Shown here one piece after another: positions 30,233 to 38,933 of a stretch of 45,229 nt of DNA. The notes below the pieces were generated by a model. The model had not been told where the DNA came from. It ran no database searches and was given only the letters and a program-made list of their open reading frames with translations. The DNA is from Lentisphaerota bacterium. Its GTDB lineage: Bacteria; Verrucomicrobiota; Kiritimatiellia; RFP12; JAAYNR01. The first letter of the stretch is position 1. Every line of letters starts with the position of its first letter. The translations under genes and the position numbers were made by a program. The stretch lies in NCBI GenBank assembly GCA_016873675.1, contig VGWG01000013.1, forward strand, positions 1 to 45,229. Direction: 5' to 3'.

Positions 30233-31318
30233 CTATCTCACCAGATCCTGCACGGCGGTTTTGGCGGGAGCGCCCGGAATATCGGCGACGAAGCGGGGCA
30301 TGGCCAATCCGCCGATCCGCCGCGCGAGCGCATCGGCCATCTCCACGGCCTGCTGCGCCGTGACGCGGAAATGCACCGTCCCCGCGACCGGGTCGCCGAT
30401 AAAAACGTAATACGGCCGCACCCGGATCCGTTGCAGCCCCGTGCATAACCGCGCCAGCGCCTCGACCGAATCGTTCACGCCCTTGAGCAGCACAGCCTGA
30501 TTGGACACCGGTATGCCCGCGTCCACCAGACGCCCGCACGCCTCGGCCGCCTCGGCTGTCAGCTCTCCCGCATGATTGAACTGGGTGTTGACCCACACTT
30601 TTTTCGATGCGCCCAACGCGCGGGCCAATGCGTCGGTAATCCGCATCGGCAGCGTCGCCGGCGTCCGCGTGCCGATCCTCACCGCATCGAGCTGCGCCAG
30701 TTCGGCAAAGGCCCGGACGCGCCGCAGCACCGCCGCGTCGCGCTCCAGCAGCGGGTCGCCGCCCGACAGGATCACCTCGCGCACGCCGGGATTGGCCCGG
30801 ACATAGGCGACCGCCGCGCGCAGCCCCGCCGCATCGGTCATCACGGCACGGTTCTCAAAATCGTTCTTCCGGGTGCAGTGACGGCAGTTCACGGCGCACC
30901 GCGCCGACGCAAGCACCAGCACGCGGTCGGAAAACCGATGCACCAGGCCGGGCACGGGCGAATGGGTGACCTCCTCAAAGGGATCGGCGCAATACCCTGC
31001 CGCCGCCGCCATCTCTCCAGCATCGGGAATCCACTGCGCGCGCAGCGGATCGGCCGGATCGGTGAAATCGCCCGCCGCCAGATAATAGGGCGACACGCGC
31101 GCCGGATAGCGGATGGCGGCTGCGGCTGAGTCGGGGTGCGCCAACAGGCCGAGGCGCGCCAGATCCGCCGCATCGAGCGCGTGTCGCATCTGCCACTTCC
31201 AATCCGCCCACGCCGGCGTCGCGCGGACCGCATCCAACCACCCCCGCAACGCCGCCGCATCCATGAATCGGATCCGGCTGCGAACGCGTGGCCTTTTAAG
31301 ACTGTCCGTGTTGGCCAT
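30233..31318 (-). CDS. KamA/EpmB-family radical SAM lysine 2,3-aminomutase
   Basis: This radical SAM enzyme of 361 residues uses PLP. The cluster ligands are C141, C145 and C148 (ARCAVNCRHC). VILSGGDPLL (about 183-192) is the SAM-binding GGDP, and RPYYVFIGDPVAGTVHFRV marks the C-terminal PLP/aminomutase part, where EpmB-like members retain the PLP lysine region. The family interconverts alpha- and beta-lysine; EpmB versions prime elongation factor P. No efp or epmA is in the window, so which reaction applies is open. It is the last gene of the nadC-coaX-coaC-kamA run, overlapping coaC by 23 bp. Start ATG 31318; ATG 31264 would remove the overlap. Confidence 0.85.
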   Translation of the reverse strand: MANTDSLKRPRVRSRIRFMDAAALRGWLDAVRATPAWADWKWQMRHALDAADLARLGLLAHPDSAAAAIRYPARVSPYYLAAGDFTDPADPLRAQWIPDAGEMAAAAGYCADPFEEVTHSPVPGLVHRFSDRVLVLASARCAVNCRHCTRKNDFENRAVMTDAAGLRAAVAYVRANPGVREVILSGGDPLLERDAAVLRRVRAFAELAQLDAVRIGTRTPATLPMRITDALARALGASKKVWVNTQFNHAGELTAEAAEACGRLVDAGIPVSNQAVLLKGVNDSVEALARLCTGLQRIRVRPYYVFIGDPVAGTVHFRVTAQQAVEMADALARRIGGLAMPRFVADIPGAPAKTAVQDLVR

Positions 31319-31865
31319 GTCCGATCATCCGCCGCGCCGCTTCAAGAATCGCCTCGGGCTCGGCCATGCGGCCCGGGCCGTTGGCGCCGCAGGCCAGCTC
31401 GCCCGCCGCAGCCTCGATAATCCCGGCGCCGCGCGCACGCACCGTAGCCAGATTGGCCTGGGTCGCCGGATGATCCCACATCCCCGTGTTCATCGCCGGC
31501 GCAATCAGCAGCGGCGCGCGCGTTGCGAGCGCGGTGGCGGTGAGCAGGTCGTCGGCCAAGCCGTGAGCCAGCTTGGCCAGCACGTTGGCCGTGCACGGCG
31601 CCACCACCATGATGCCAGCTCGCTCGGCGAGTGACACATGCCCCGGCATCCACTCCTCCGGATCGTCCAGCGCACTCACGCCGACCGGGTTGCGCGAGAG
31701 GGTCCGGAAGGTCAGCGGCGTCACGAAACGGGTCGCAGCCTCGGTCATCACCACATGCACGGACCACCCCGCCTTGATCATCAGCCGAGCCAGCTCCGCC
31801 GCCTTGTAAACGGCGATCGAACCGGTCACGCCGAGAACCACTTCCACTGGTTTTGTTTGTTTCAT
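31296..31865 (-). CDS. coaC: Phosphopantothenoylcysteine decarboxylase (CoaC-type flavoprotein)
   Basis: This 189-residue FMN enzyme of coenzyme A synthesis decarboxylates 4'-phosphopantothenoylcysteine to phosphopantetheine. Diagnostic features are LGVTGSIAVYKA (FMN loop), catalytic H76 in PGHVSLA, PAMNTGMW (123-130), and C159 in the substrate flap LACGANGPGRM. Most bacteria fuse this domain to CoaB synthetase; here it stands alone and no coaB is seen. ATG 31865 has a perfect AGGAGG site. It lies between coaX (11 bp upstream) and kamA. Confidence 0.93.
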   Translation of the reverse strand: MKQTKPVEVVLGVTGSIAVYKAAELARLMIKAGWSVHVVMTEAATRFVTPLTFRTLSRNPVGVSALDDPEEWMPGHVSLAERAGIMVVAPCTANVLAKLAHGLADDLLTATALATRAPLLIAPAMNTGMWDHPATQANLATVRARGAGIIEAAAGELACGANGPGRMAEPEAILEAARRMIGHGQHGQS

Positions 31866-31876
31866 GGAATCCTCCT

Positions 31877-32638
31877 TTATTTTTTGCTTTCCGCGTTCTG
31901 CTCAAAAATGGTCCCCAGCCCGAACACGGTCAGGTGCGGGTCAATCACAAACGGCATGCCGATTCCGGTCAGCACCCAGCGGGCAAAACCGCCGGTTCCG
32001 ACGAGTGTGACGTCGGGTCCCAGCGTCTGCAACAGGTAGCCGACAATCTCGCGCACCATGCCGCGGTAGCCAATCCGGGCGCCGATCTGGATTGCGCCGC
32101 GCGTGCTGCGTCCGATCTTCGGACACGCACCGCCCGGCGCCACGTGCGGCAGCAGGGCCGTCCGCTCGTGCAGGTAGTCGGTCATCAGTGGCAGCCCCGG
32201 CGCAATCACGCCGCCGATATAGCCCCGCGCCGGCGTCACGATATCGAATGTCAGCGCCGTGCCGAAGTCGGCGACGATCAGCGGCGCGCCGTACTTCACC
32301 ACGCCGCCGGCCGCGTTCGCAAGCCGGTCTGCGCCGATGGTCCGGGGATCCGGATAATCGATCGCCACCGCCATCGGAATCCCCGCCCGCACCACCAGCG
32401 GCGTGCATCCCAGCTCGCGCATGACGAGCGTGCGCCACAGCGGGTTCGTCGCGGGGACAACCGACCCCAGCACCGCGCCGCACACCCCGCCTTTGGCGGC
32501 CCGCCGCACCGCCGCGGCGCAGGCGTCCGGATTCTTGACAACGCCGCCCGCCACATGGGCAAACCGCGAAACACGGCCATCCACATAGAGCGCCAAGCTG
32601 GTCGACGTGTTGCCGACATCAATCACCACACACCGCAT
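31877..32638 (-). CDS. coaX: Type III pantothenate kinase CoaX
   Basis: This ASKHA-fold kinase of 253 residues phosphorylates pantothenate, the first step of CoA synthesis, and typically needs a monovalent cation. It has the N-terminal IDVGNTSTSLALY phosphate loop, GADR (RTIGADRLANAAGG), IVADFGTALTFDIV and GGVIAPGLPLM. The length is normal. It sits 17 bp after nadC and 11 bp before coaC, so two CoA steps and one NAD step are co-transcribed. Confidence 0.95.
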   Translation of the reverse strand: MRCVVIDVGNTSTSLALYVDGRVSRFAHVAGGVVKNPDACAAAVRRAAKGGVCGAVLGSVVPATNPLWRTLVMRELGCTPLVVRAGIPMAVAIDYPDPRTIGADRLANAAGGVVKYGAPLIVADFGTALTFDIVTPARGYIGGVIAPGLPLMTDYLHERTALLPHVAPGGACPKIGRSTRGAIQIGARIGYRGMVREIVGYLLQTLGPDVTLVGTGGFARWVLTGIGMPFVIDPHLTVFGLGTIFEQNAESKK

Positions 32639-32654
32639 GCGTCGCCTCCTTCCA

Positions 32655-33542
32655 TCAGACCGCCGCCCATTCCAACGACAGGTCCACTGCGGGGGCTGAA
32701 TGCGTCAGGCACCCCAGCGAAATCGCATCGACGCCGGTTGCCGCCACCGCCGCCGCCCGTTCGAGCGTAATCCCGCCGGAGGCCTCCAGACGCGCGCGGC
32801 CCGCCGTGATCTGGACGCATTCGCGCATCCTGGCGCAATCCATATTGTCGAGCATGACCCAGTCGGGGTTGCCACGCAGCGCGCTGACCAGTTCCTCGAC
32901 GCTCTCCACTTCCACCTCGACCGGGATCGCGGGGAAGCAGCGCCGCGCCGCCGCGACGGCCAGATCCAGCCGCGACGGATCGCCACCCTGCCAGAGCCGG
33001 CGGTGATTGTCCTTCATCAGCACACGGTCGAAGAGGCCGAAGCGGTGGTTGGCGCCCCCGCCGCATAGCACGCTGTATTTTTCGAAGAGCCTCAACCCGG
33101 GCGTGGTCTTGCGGGTGTCGAGGATTTGCGTCCCCCACGGTTTGACGACCTCGGCGAAACGGCTCGTGAGTGTCGCGATGCCGCACATCCGCTGCATGAA
33201 ATTGAGGGCCGTCCGTTCGGCGGTCAGAATCGCCGCCGCCCGTCCGCGGATCGCGAGCACCGTCGCGCCGGGCGCCGCGTCGCAGCCGTCGGCAATGACG
33301 GTCTCGCAGACCACGTCCGGGTCCACCGCTTGCAGGACGGCTGCCGCCACGGCTCCTCCGGCCACGCGGCACGCCGCGCGGCTGAGGATCGCTCCGACGG
33401 CCTCCGCATCCGGATCCACCAGCGCCAGCGTCGTCACATCCCCCGGCCCGACATCCTCGTCCAGCGCCAGCCGCACCGCCTCAAAGGCCCGCGGATTCCC
33501 CATGAGATCAGGCAACACCCTATCACCCCTTACGTTTGGCAT
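32655..33542 (-). CDS. nadC: Nicotinate-nucleotide pyrophosphorylase (quinolinate phosphoribosyltransferase)
   Basis: This enzyme of about 295 residues converts quinolinate and PRPP to nicotinate mononucleotide in de novo NAD synthesis. Clear signs are LALDEDVGPGDVT, TAERTALNFMQRMCGIAT, ILDTRKTTPGLRLFEKYSV, HRFGLFDRVLMKDNH, VEVEVES, and SGGITLERAAAVAATGVDAISLG. It is the first gene of the operon with coaX, coaC and kamA. The open frame extends 44 residues upstream without family similarity. ATG 33542 (MPNVRGD) and ATG 33503 (MGNPRAFEAVRLAL) are both possible starts, and neither has a clear ribosome site. No nadA or nadB is in the window. Confidence 0.93.
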   Translation of the reverse strand: MPNVRGDRVLPDLMGNPRAFEAVRLALDEDVGPGDVTTLALVDPDAEAVGAILSRAACRVAGGAVAAAVLQAVDPDVVCETVIADGCDAAPGATVLAIRGRAAAILTAERTALNFMQRMCGIATLTSRFAEVVKPWGTQILDTRKTTPGLRLFEKYSVLCGGGANHRFGLFDRVLMKDNHRRLWQGGDPSRLDLAVAAARRCFPAIPVEVEVESVEELVSALRGNPDWVMLDNMDCARMRECVQITAGRARLEASGGITLERAAAVAATGVDAISLGCLTHSAPAVDLSLEWAAV

Positions 33543-33637
33543 GGATGTACATTTTGAAGCATACGGACGAAAAGATACACAATAAAATGCGGGGGTGTTG
33601 GGGTGAGAAGGCGGGTAAGTGCGAAGCGAGACACTTT

Positions 33638-33667
33638 TTGCTTGCAGTTTGTTACCGCAAGTACTAA
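33638..33667 (+). promoter_or_regulatory. Candidate promoter of the DUF4143 ATPase gene (possibly leaderless)
   Basis: TTGCTT (33638-33643) is followed after 18 bases by TACTAA (33662-33667), only 9 bases before ATG 33677. The spacer holds an inverted repeat CTTGC (33641-33645) / GCAAG (33657-33661). Confidence 0.45.
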
Positions 33668-33676
33668 TCTGCACGC

Positions 33677-34918
33677 ATGTTCAAGGAAAGATCACTCTCA
33701 TCCCGCGTCAGGGGGGCCGTCAAGTCTTTCCGCGTTGTCGTGGTGAGCGGTGCGCGACAGACCGGCAAGACAACCTTGCTGCGTCATCTCTTTCCGGAAT
33801 GGGATTGTGTCACGTTCGACCCGGTGACTGACATCGAAGGCGCGCGCGCCGATCCCGATCTGTTCTTGGACAACCACCCGCCGCCTCTGATCCTCGATGA
33901 GATCCAGTATGCGGCCGAGGTCGTTGCCGCGCTGAAGCGCCGCGTGGACCGCGCCGGCGACCTTCCAGGCCAGTACATCCTGACCGGTTCGCAGCAGTGG
34001 CAGGTCATGCGCGTGTTGGCGGAGAGCCTGGCTGGACGGGCAGTCTTCATCGACCTCCACGGTCTGAGTGTGGCCGAATCCGCCGATGCGCCCGAGAGCG
34101 GCTGGCTTCCGTTCTGGCTAGGGGGTGCCGACGCATTCATGGACCATCAGGCCGGACGGCGGTCCGGTCTGCGGCTCCACCGCTGGCTGTGGCGCGGTTC
34201 GCTGCCAGGAACCCTGCTGGTGGAGGACGCGTGGATCGCCTCATTCTGGGACGCCTACCAGCGTACCTACATCGAGCGTGATGCGCGCGCCTTGGCCGAG
34301 CTCGGCGATTGGCAGCAGTTCGGCCTGTTTCTCCGTCTGGCGGGGGCGCTGAGCGCGCAGGAGGTGAACGCGAGCCAGTTTGGGCGCGAGATGGGCGTGA
34401 CGCCCCGCACCGCGCGCAAGTGGCTGGACGTCCTCACGGGGACCTTCCAGTGGCACGAGATTCCCGCCTGGCAAGGGAATGCCGTCAAACGCGTGATTGC
34501 CAAACCCAAGGGCTATCTGGGTGACACGGGACTCATCTGCCACGGTCAGCGCATCTCCTCGTCCGAGGCGTTGGGCGGGCATCCGCTCCTGGGCGCCTTG
34601 TTCGAGACGGCCGTGGTTGGCGATATCCGCCGCCAGGCCTCGGCGCTGGCGTTTGCGCCCGGTTTCTGGCATTGGCGCGCGGCGGGGGGTGCGGAGGTCG
34701 ATCTGATCATTGAGGCCGATGGCTGCCTCTATCCCGTAGAGGTCCGCCTGACCAGCAATCCACGTCCGCGGGACGCGTCGGGGATCAACGCCTTCCGCGC
34801 CGCCCATCCCGGCCAACGGATCGCGCCAGGGTTGATTGTCTGTGCGGCCGACCGTCCCCGTCGCGTCACCGAAAATGTTTTCGCCCTACCCTGGGACTGG
34901 CTGGTCACGCCCGGATGA
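33677..34918 (+). CDS. AAA ATPase with C-terminal DUF4143
   Basis: This 413-residue protein has Walker A GARQTGKTT with K31, Walker B PPLILDEIQY (about 69-78) and a sensor-1 YILTGSQQW. From about 210 onward DUF4143 follows, with YLGDTGLICHG, a LGALFETAVVGDIRRQA helix, and AEVDLIIEADGCLYPVEV resembling a nuclease-like core (DxD/ExK: E-V-D, E-V-R). Such proteins are widespread in bacteria, often single-gene and mobile; their job is unclear. No partner gene is adjacent. ATG 33677 lies right behind the -10 box with no ribosome site. Confidence 0.88.
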   Translation: MFKERSLSSRVRGAVKSFRVVVVSGARQTGKTTLLRHLFPEWDCVTFDPVTDIEGARADPDLFLDNHPPPLILDEIQYAAEVVAALKRRVDRAGDLPGQYILTGSQQWQVMRVLAESLAGRAVFIDLHGLSVAESADAPESGWLPFWLGGADAFMDHQAGRRSGLRLHRWLWRGSLPGTLLVEDAWIASFWDAYQRTYIERDARALAELGDWQQFGLFLRLAGALSAQEVNASQFGREMGVTPRTARKWLDVLTGTFQWHEIPAWQGNAVKRVIAKPKGYLGDTGLICHGQRISSSEALGGHPLLGALFETAVVGDIRRQASALAFAPGFWHWRAAGGAEVDLIIEADGCLYPVEVRLTSNPRPRDASGINAFRAAHPGQRIAPGLIVCAADRPRRVTENVFALPWDWLVTPG

Positions 34919-34960
34919 GCGGCCCCAGATTCGGGGAATGTCCTACGCCACCGCTGCCGC

Positions 34961-34992
34961 GTCGAAACCGAGGTCGAAACCCGGTCGAAACC
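34961..34992 (+). repeat. Three direct repeats of GTCGAAACC
   Basis: Exact copies occur at 34961-34969, 34973-34981 and 34984-34992, with 12- and 11-bp periods, close to one helical turn. The array ends 23 bp before the -35 box at 35016. It could be a multi-site operator. Confidence 0.6.
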
Positions 34993-35015
34993 GACATGTG
35001 GGCCCCGCTCAACGC

Positions 35016-35044
35016 TTGACAGCGCAGGCGACCTGTCGCACAAT
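35016..35044 (+). promoter_or_regulatory. Promoter of the HAD-rsmC-like genes
   Basis: TTGACA (35016-35021) is followed after 17 bases by CACAAT (35039-35044). Transcription would start near 35051, giving a leader of about 65 bases before TTG 35115. Confidence 0.55.
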
Positions 35045-35114
35045 CGCAACCGATACGGGCGCGTGGTGTTCAGGCGCCAGCGCATGGGCGGCGGACGCGC
35101 GAAGGGAGTTTCTT

Positions 35115-35819
35115 TTGGCTCAGGCTTTCACTAATGGGTTTCCGGATCAGGCTCGTCCCGGTACCGGCGGGACCCGCGTCACCTGCATCATCTGGGATTG
35201 GAACGGAACCCTGTTGGATGATGTCTGCGCCTCGGTAAACGCGCTGAACGCGCTCATGGCGCCCCGCGGCCTTGGTCCCGAAACCGTGGCGCGCTACCGC
35301 GACCGCTTCGGCTTTCCGGTCAGCGACTATTACCAGGAGGCCGGCTTCGACCTGGCCCGTGAGGATTGGGAGCGCCTGGCCCGCGACTATCACGACGCCT
35401 ATCTCGCGCAGCCCGACCTGCGCCTCTTCGACGACGCCCGGCCCGTTCTGAACACCCTCGCCGCCTGCGGCATCCGCCAGGCGATCCTCTCGTCGTGCGA
35501 ACAGTCGATCCTGGAGCGCCTGATCGGCGAGGCGCGGCTGACCGGCTGCTTCTCCCGCATCTTCGGCTCCGACAACCTGCACGGGCTCTCCAAGGCCGAA
35601 CGCGGACGCGGCCTCGTCCGCGATCTCGGCTGCATCGCCGCCTCGACGCTTTTCGTGGGCGACACCCTTCATGACCACGACGTGGCCGCCGAACTCGGCT
35701 GCCGCTGCGTCCTCGTCGCCCGCGGACATCAATCCCGCGAGCGGCTGCTCGCCGCCTGCCGGCCGGTCATCGACCGCCTGGACGATCTTCCCCGCCTCAT
35801 CGCCGAAGGAATCTGCTGA
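35115..35819 (+). CDS. HAD-superfamily phosphatase (phosphoglycolate phosphatase-like)
   Basis: This hydrolase of 234 residues has motif I CIIWDWNGTLLDD with nucleophile D28. The second Asp of DxD is Asn30, which is seen in part of this family but unusual. A helical cap follows. Motif II is AILSSCE, motif III lies around the GLSKAE Lys, and motif IV is FVGDTLHDHDVA. The likely role is dephosphorylation of a small metabolite; the substrate is unknown. No ATG is in frame near the motif. TTG 35115 follows GGGAG by 7 bases and is the best start. Its stop overlaps the next ATG by one base (TGATG). Confidence 0.82.
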   Translation: MAQAFTNGFPDQARPGTGGTRVTCIIWDWNGTLLDDVCASVNALNALMAPRGLGPETVARYRDRFGFPVSDYYQEAGFDLAREDWERLARDYHDAYLAQPDLRLFDDARPVLNTLAACGIRQAILSSCEQSILERLIGEARLTGCFSRIFGSDNLHGLSKAERGRGLVRDLGCIAASTLFVGDTLHDHDVAAELGCRCVLVARGHQSRERLLAACRPVIDRLDDLPRLIAEGIC

Positions 35820-36955
35820 TGCCCGTGACGCTCACCACCACCGACCGCCTCCCGCCGTTGGCCCGCGACGAGCAATTTCTCGACGGCGCCCTGCTGGTGC
35901 GGTCGCGCTCGGGGCTGCATCCCACGGAACGCGCGCTGTTGGAGCGGCTGCCGACGCTTCCCCGCGCCATCTCGCGCGTCCTGGTCGCAGGCAACCGCAC
36001 CGGCGTCCTGCCCGCCGCGATCCGTCATTTCTTCCCTCGGACCGAGGTGCTGGCCCATGTCTTCGACACGCATCACCGGGCGATCATCCTCCGCACACTC
36101 GCCGGAAGCGGCGCCGAAGCGGGCATTGCATGCGTTGCGGCGGCCGACATTCCCCGGTATCCGCCCTTCGACGCCGCCGTCCTCCAACTCTCGCGCCACG
36201 CGATGCCGACCGAGTTGGTGACCGACCTTCTGGAGCAGGTGCATGAGGGGCTGGCGGACGGCGGCGTCTGCCTGATCGGATTCGAGGGCGACGCCGAATG
36301 GCTCCGCGCCCAGCTCAAGGCCATTTTCGGCAAAACCGCCGTGACGGTGGACGCCGATATCGCTGTGGCGTGCGCGACGCGCGTCCGGCCGCTCCCCAAG
36401 CCCCGTAATTTTTCCGCTTCGTTCGAGGTCTCCCTGCCTGGGGTCGCGCCGTTCACCCTGCAGACCCGTCCCGGGGTCTTCGCGCATCGCCGCCCCGACC
36501 TCGGTGGCCTTTCGCTCGCCGAGGTCGCCGCCCGCGAGGTGGTGGCTGGCGACCGCGTGCTCGACATCGGCTGCGGATGCGGCATGGTGGGCATCGCCCT
36601 CACCCGCGTTGTTCCGGGTCTTCACGTCACCTTTCTCGACAGCCACGCCCGCGCCGTGGCGTGCGCCGCCGCCAACGCCGCCGCCAACGGGCTGGCCGAT
36701 CCCGCATTCGAATGCGCCGACACCGGGACCCGAAGGACCGGCTTCACCCTCGCCGTCGGCAATCCGCCTTACTTCGGCGATTACGCCATTGCCGAGCTGT
36801 TCATTCGCACCGCCTGCGAGGCGCTCGCGCCCGGCGGACGCTGCCTGATCGTCGCCAAGCAAACCGACTGGCACGTTGATTTCATGACCCGGCTCTTCGG
36901 CCAGGCCGAACCCATCCGCCGGCGCGATTATACCGTCGTGCGTTCGATCAAGTAG
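35819..36955 (+). CDS. RsmC/RlmG-like rRNA guanine-N2 methyltransferase
   Basis: This 378-residue protein has two Rossmann-like halves, as in RsmC/RlmG. The N-terminal half (about 45-190) is a degenerate methyltransferase fold (VLVAGNRTGVLPAAI). The C-terminal half is active-looking, with VLDIGCGCGMVGIAL as SAM motif I, LDSHARAV after strand 2, and the catalytic NPPYFGDY. The family methylates guanine N2 in 16S or 23S rRNA. The start ATG 35819 is coupled to the HAD gene. Which rRNA site is modified cannot be told. Confidence 0.85.
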   Translation: MPVTLTTTDRLPPLARDEQFLDGALLVRSRSGLHPTERALLERLPTLPRAISRVLVAGNRTGVLPAAIRHFFPRTEVLAHVFDTHHRAIILRTLAGSGAEAGIACVAAADIPRYPPFDAAVLQLSRHAMPTELVTDLLEQVHEGLADGGVCLIGFEGDAEWLRAQLKAIFGKTAVTVDADIAVACATRVRPLPKPRNFSASFEVSLPGVAPFTLQTRPGVFAHRRPDLGGLSLAEVAAREVVAGDRVLDIGCGCGMVGIALTRVVPGLHVTFLDSHARAVACAAANAAANGLADPAFECADTGTRRTGFTLAVGNPPYFGDYAIAELFIRTACEALAPGGRCLIVAKQTDWHVDFMTRLFGQAEPIRRRDYTVVRSIK

Positions 36956-37008
36956 CGGCTAACACCCCCCGGCTTGCTTTTTTCACCGTTTCATGGCACT
37001 TTAAGCGC

Positions 37009-38367
37009 ATGTCTGACGCGGAACTCTTTGATTCGGGCACGCTGGATGTCGCTGACGCGAATGCCGCGCCGGGTGGCGCCTCGCGTCCGCCGCTGGCCGC
37101 CCAAATGCGGCCGCAGACACTCGACGACGTGGTCGGCCAGGATCATATTCTCGGGCCGGGCAAGCTTTTGCGGCGGGTGATCGAAGCCGACCGCCTGCCC
37201 AATCTCATCTTCTACGGACCCCCGGGCAGCGGCAAGACGTCGCTCGCGGAGGTCATCGCCAAAGCCACGCAATGCCGCTTCGAGCGCACCAGCGGCGTGA
37301 TCTCCAACGTCGCCGTGCTCCGCGCCCTGTGTGAAAACGCCAAGCGCTTGCGCGCCCTGCGGAAGACCGTCCTGTTTATCGACGAAATCCACCGCTTCAA
37401 CAAGGCCCAGCAGGATGTGCTCCTCCCCTACGTCGAGGACGGCGCGGTGACCTTGATCGGCGCGACCACCCACAACCCGCAGGTTTTCATCAACTCGCCG
37501 CTCACCTCCCGATCGCTTGTGTTCGAGCTCAAGCCGCTCGACGAGCCGTCCATCGTCCGCCTCATCCTGCGCGCCCTTGCCGACGAATCGCACGGCCTGG
37601 GACTGCTGCGGGTGATCGCCGATTCCGATGCGGTCGCCTGCCTCGCGGGCATTTGCGAAGGCGACGCCCGACGCGCGCTCAACGCCCTTGAAGTCGCCGC
37701 CCGGAGCACGCCCCCCGGCGCCGACGGCGTGATCCACATCACCCGCAGCGTGATGGAAGACTGCGTCCAGCGCCGCATGATTCTCTACGACCGCGACGAG
37801 GACGGCCATTACGACACGATATCCGCCTTCATCAAGAGCGTTCGCGGCTCCGATCCCCATGCCGCCGTCTACTGGCTGGCCAAGATGCTGGAAGCCGGCG
37901 AGGACCCCCGCTTCATCGCCCGCCGCCTGATGATCCTCGCCAGCGAAGACATCGGCAACGCCGATCCCCGCGGCATCACGCTCGCCGTCTCCGCCACCCA
38001 GGCCGTCGAGTATGTCGGCATGCCCGAGGCGCGCATCATCCTCGCCCAGGCGACCACCTATCTCGCCACGGCCCCCAAGAGCAACGCCGCTTACCTCGCC
38101 GTCGATGCCGCGCTGGCCGACGTCCGCGAAGGCCGCGTCCTCGCCATCCCCGAGCATCTCAAAAACCTCCACCTCGACGCGATCGGCCACGACGCCGCCG
38201 ACCACCCCTATCTGTATCCGCACGCCTTTCAAGGCCACATCGTCGAGCAGCGCTACATTCCGGCAGACAAGCATTACTACATACCCACCGATCAGGGCTA
38301 CGAGGAGACCATCCGCAAGCGGATGGAGCGGATCGCCTCCGCCTTGGAGAAGACGGAGCGGCCATGA
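37009..38367 (+). CDS. rarA: Replication-associated recombination protein A (RarA/MgsA)
   Basis: This 452-residue AAA+ ATPase acts at stalled replication forks. LAAQMRPQTLDDVVGQDHILGPG is the family opening. Walker A is YGPPGSGKTS with K76, Walker B is LFIDEIHRFNKAQQD, and sensor 1 is LIGATTHNP. The C-terminal tetramer region contains HYDTISAFIKSVRGSDPHAAVYWLAKML and ASEDIGNADP, both hallmark sequences. A typical start region of about 30 residues precedes the core. ATG 37009 lacks a ribosome site. The stop overlaps the next gene (ATGA). Confidence 0.95.
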   Translation: MSDAELFDSGTLDVADANAAPGGASRPPLAAQMRPQTLDDVVGQDHILGPGKLLRRVIEADRLPNLIFYGPPGSGKTSLAEVIAKATQCRFERTSGVISNVAVLRALCENAKRLRALRKTVLFIDEIHRFNKAQQDVLLPYVEDGAVTLIGATTHNPQVFINSPLTSRSLVFELKPLDEPSIVRLILRALADESHGLGLLRVIADSDAVACLAGICEGDARRALNALEVAARSTPPGADGVIHITRSVMEDCVQRRMILYDRDEDGHYDTISAFIKSVRGSDPHAAVYWLAKMLEAGEDPRFIARRLMILASEDIGNADPRGITLAVSATQAVEYVGMPEARIILAQATTYLATAPKSNAAYLAVDAALADVREGRVLAIPEHLKNLHLDAIGHDAADHPYLYPHAFQGHIVEQRYIPADKHYYIPTDQGYEETIRKRMERIASALEKTERP

Positions 38368-38933
38368 CCAAGGACGAGATCCGCGCCGGCATGCTGGCCC
38401 GCCGCCGCGATGTTGACGATCAGACGCGCCGCGACGCCGGAAAGGCCATCGCGGAACGCCTCGCTTCAACCGCTGCGTTTGCCCGTTCGTGGCGGTTCTG
38501 CTGCTACCTCAGCACCCCGCATGAGGTCACCAGCCGCTACATCCTCCGGACCGTGTTCGAGGCCGGACGCGAGGTGTGCATCCCGGCCTGGGATCCTATG
38601 GCGCAAACCTACGGTCTCTTCGCCTATGATCCGCGCATGCCCCTCATCACCGGACACCGGGGCATCCGTGAGCCGTCCATCCGCATCCCGATCCTCCCCT
38701 GGGATGTGAACTGCTTCATCGTCCCCGGCCTCGCCTTCGACAGCCACGGGGGGCGCCTCGGCTATGGCAAGGGGTACTACGACCGCATCCTCGCACAGGC
38801 CGCCCGCACCGTCCCCATCATCGCCGTCTGTTACGACTGGCAGGTCGTCGACGATCCCCTCCCCTTCGAACCCCACGACATCCGCGTTCACATGATCATC
38901 ACCAACCAGCGCTTCATCACTTGCGCAGTGTAA
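38364..38933 (+). CDS. 5-formyltetrahydrofolate cyclo-ligase
   Basis: This ATP-dependent enzyme of 189 residues converts 5-formyl-THF to 5,10-methenyl-THF in folate one-carbon metabolism. It has the N-terminal KDEIRAGMLARRRDV basic helix, YLSTPHEVTSRYIL, VPGLAFDSHGGRLGYGKGYYDRIL (the substrate and ATP site), and VCYDWQVVDDPLPFEPHDIRV. The length is normal. Translation is coupled to rarA by an ATGA overlap, and its 3' end overlaps the first in-frame start of the helicase. Confidence 0.94.
   Translation: MTKDEIRAGMLARRRDVDDQTRRDAGKAIAERLASTAAFARSWRFCCYLSTPHEVTSRYILRTVFEAGREVCIPAWDPMAQTYGLFAYDPRMPLITGHRGIREPSIRIPILPWDVNCFIVPGLAFDSHGGRLGYGKGYYDRILAQAARTVPIIAVCYDWQVVDDPLPFEPHDIRVHMIITNQRFITCAV

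Noticed and set aside
29946-30596. Extension of the YefM frame to 297 residues
   Set aside because: Similarity begins only at ATG 29945, behind its promoter and ribosome site; the upstream part overlaps kamA antisense.
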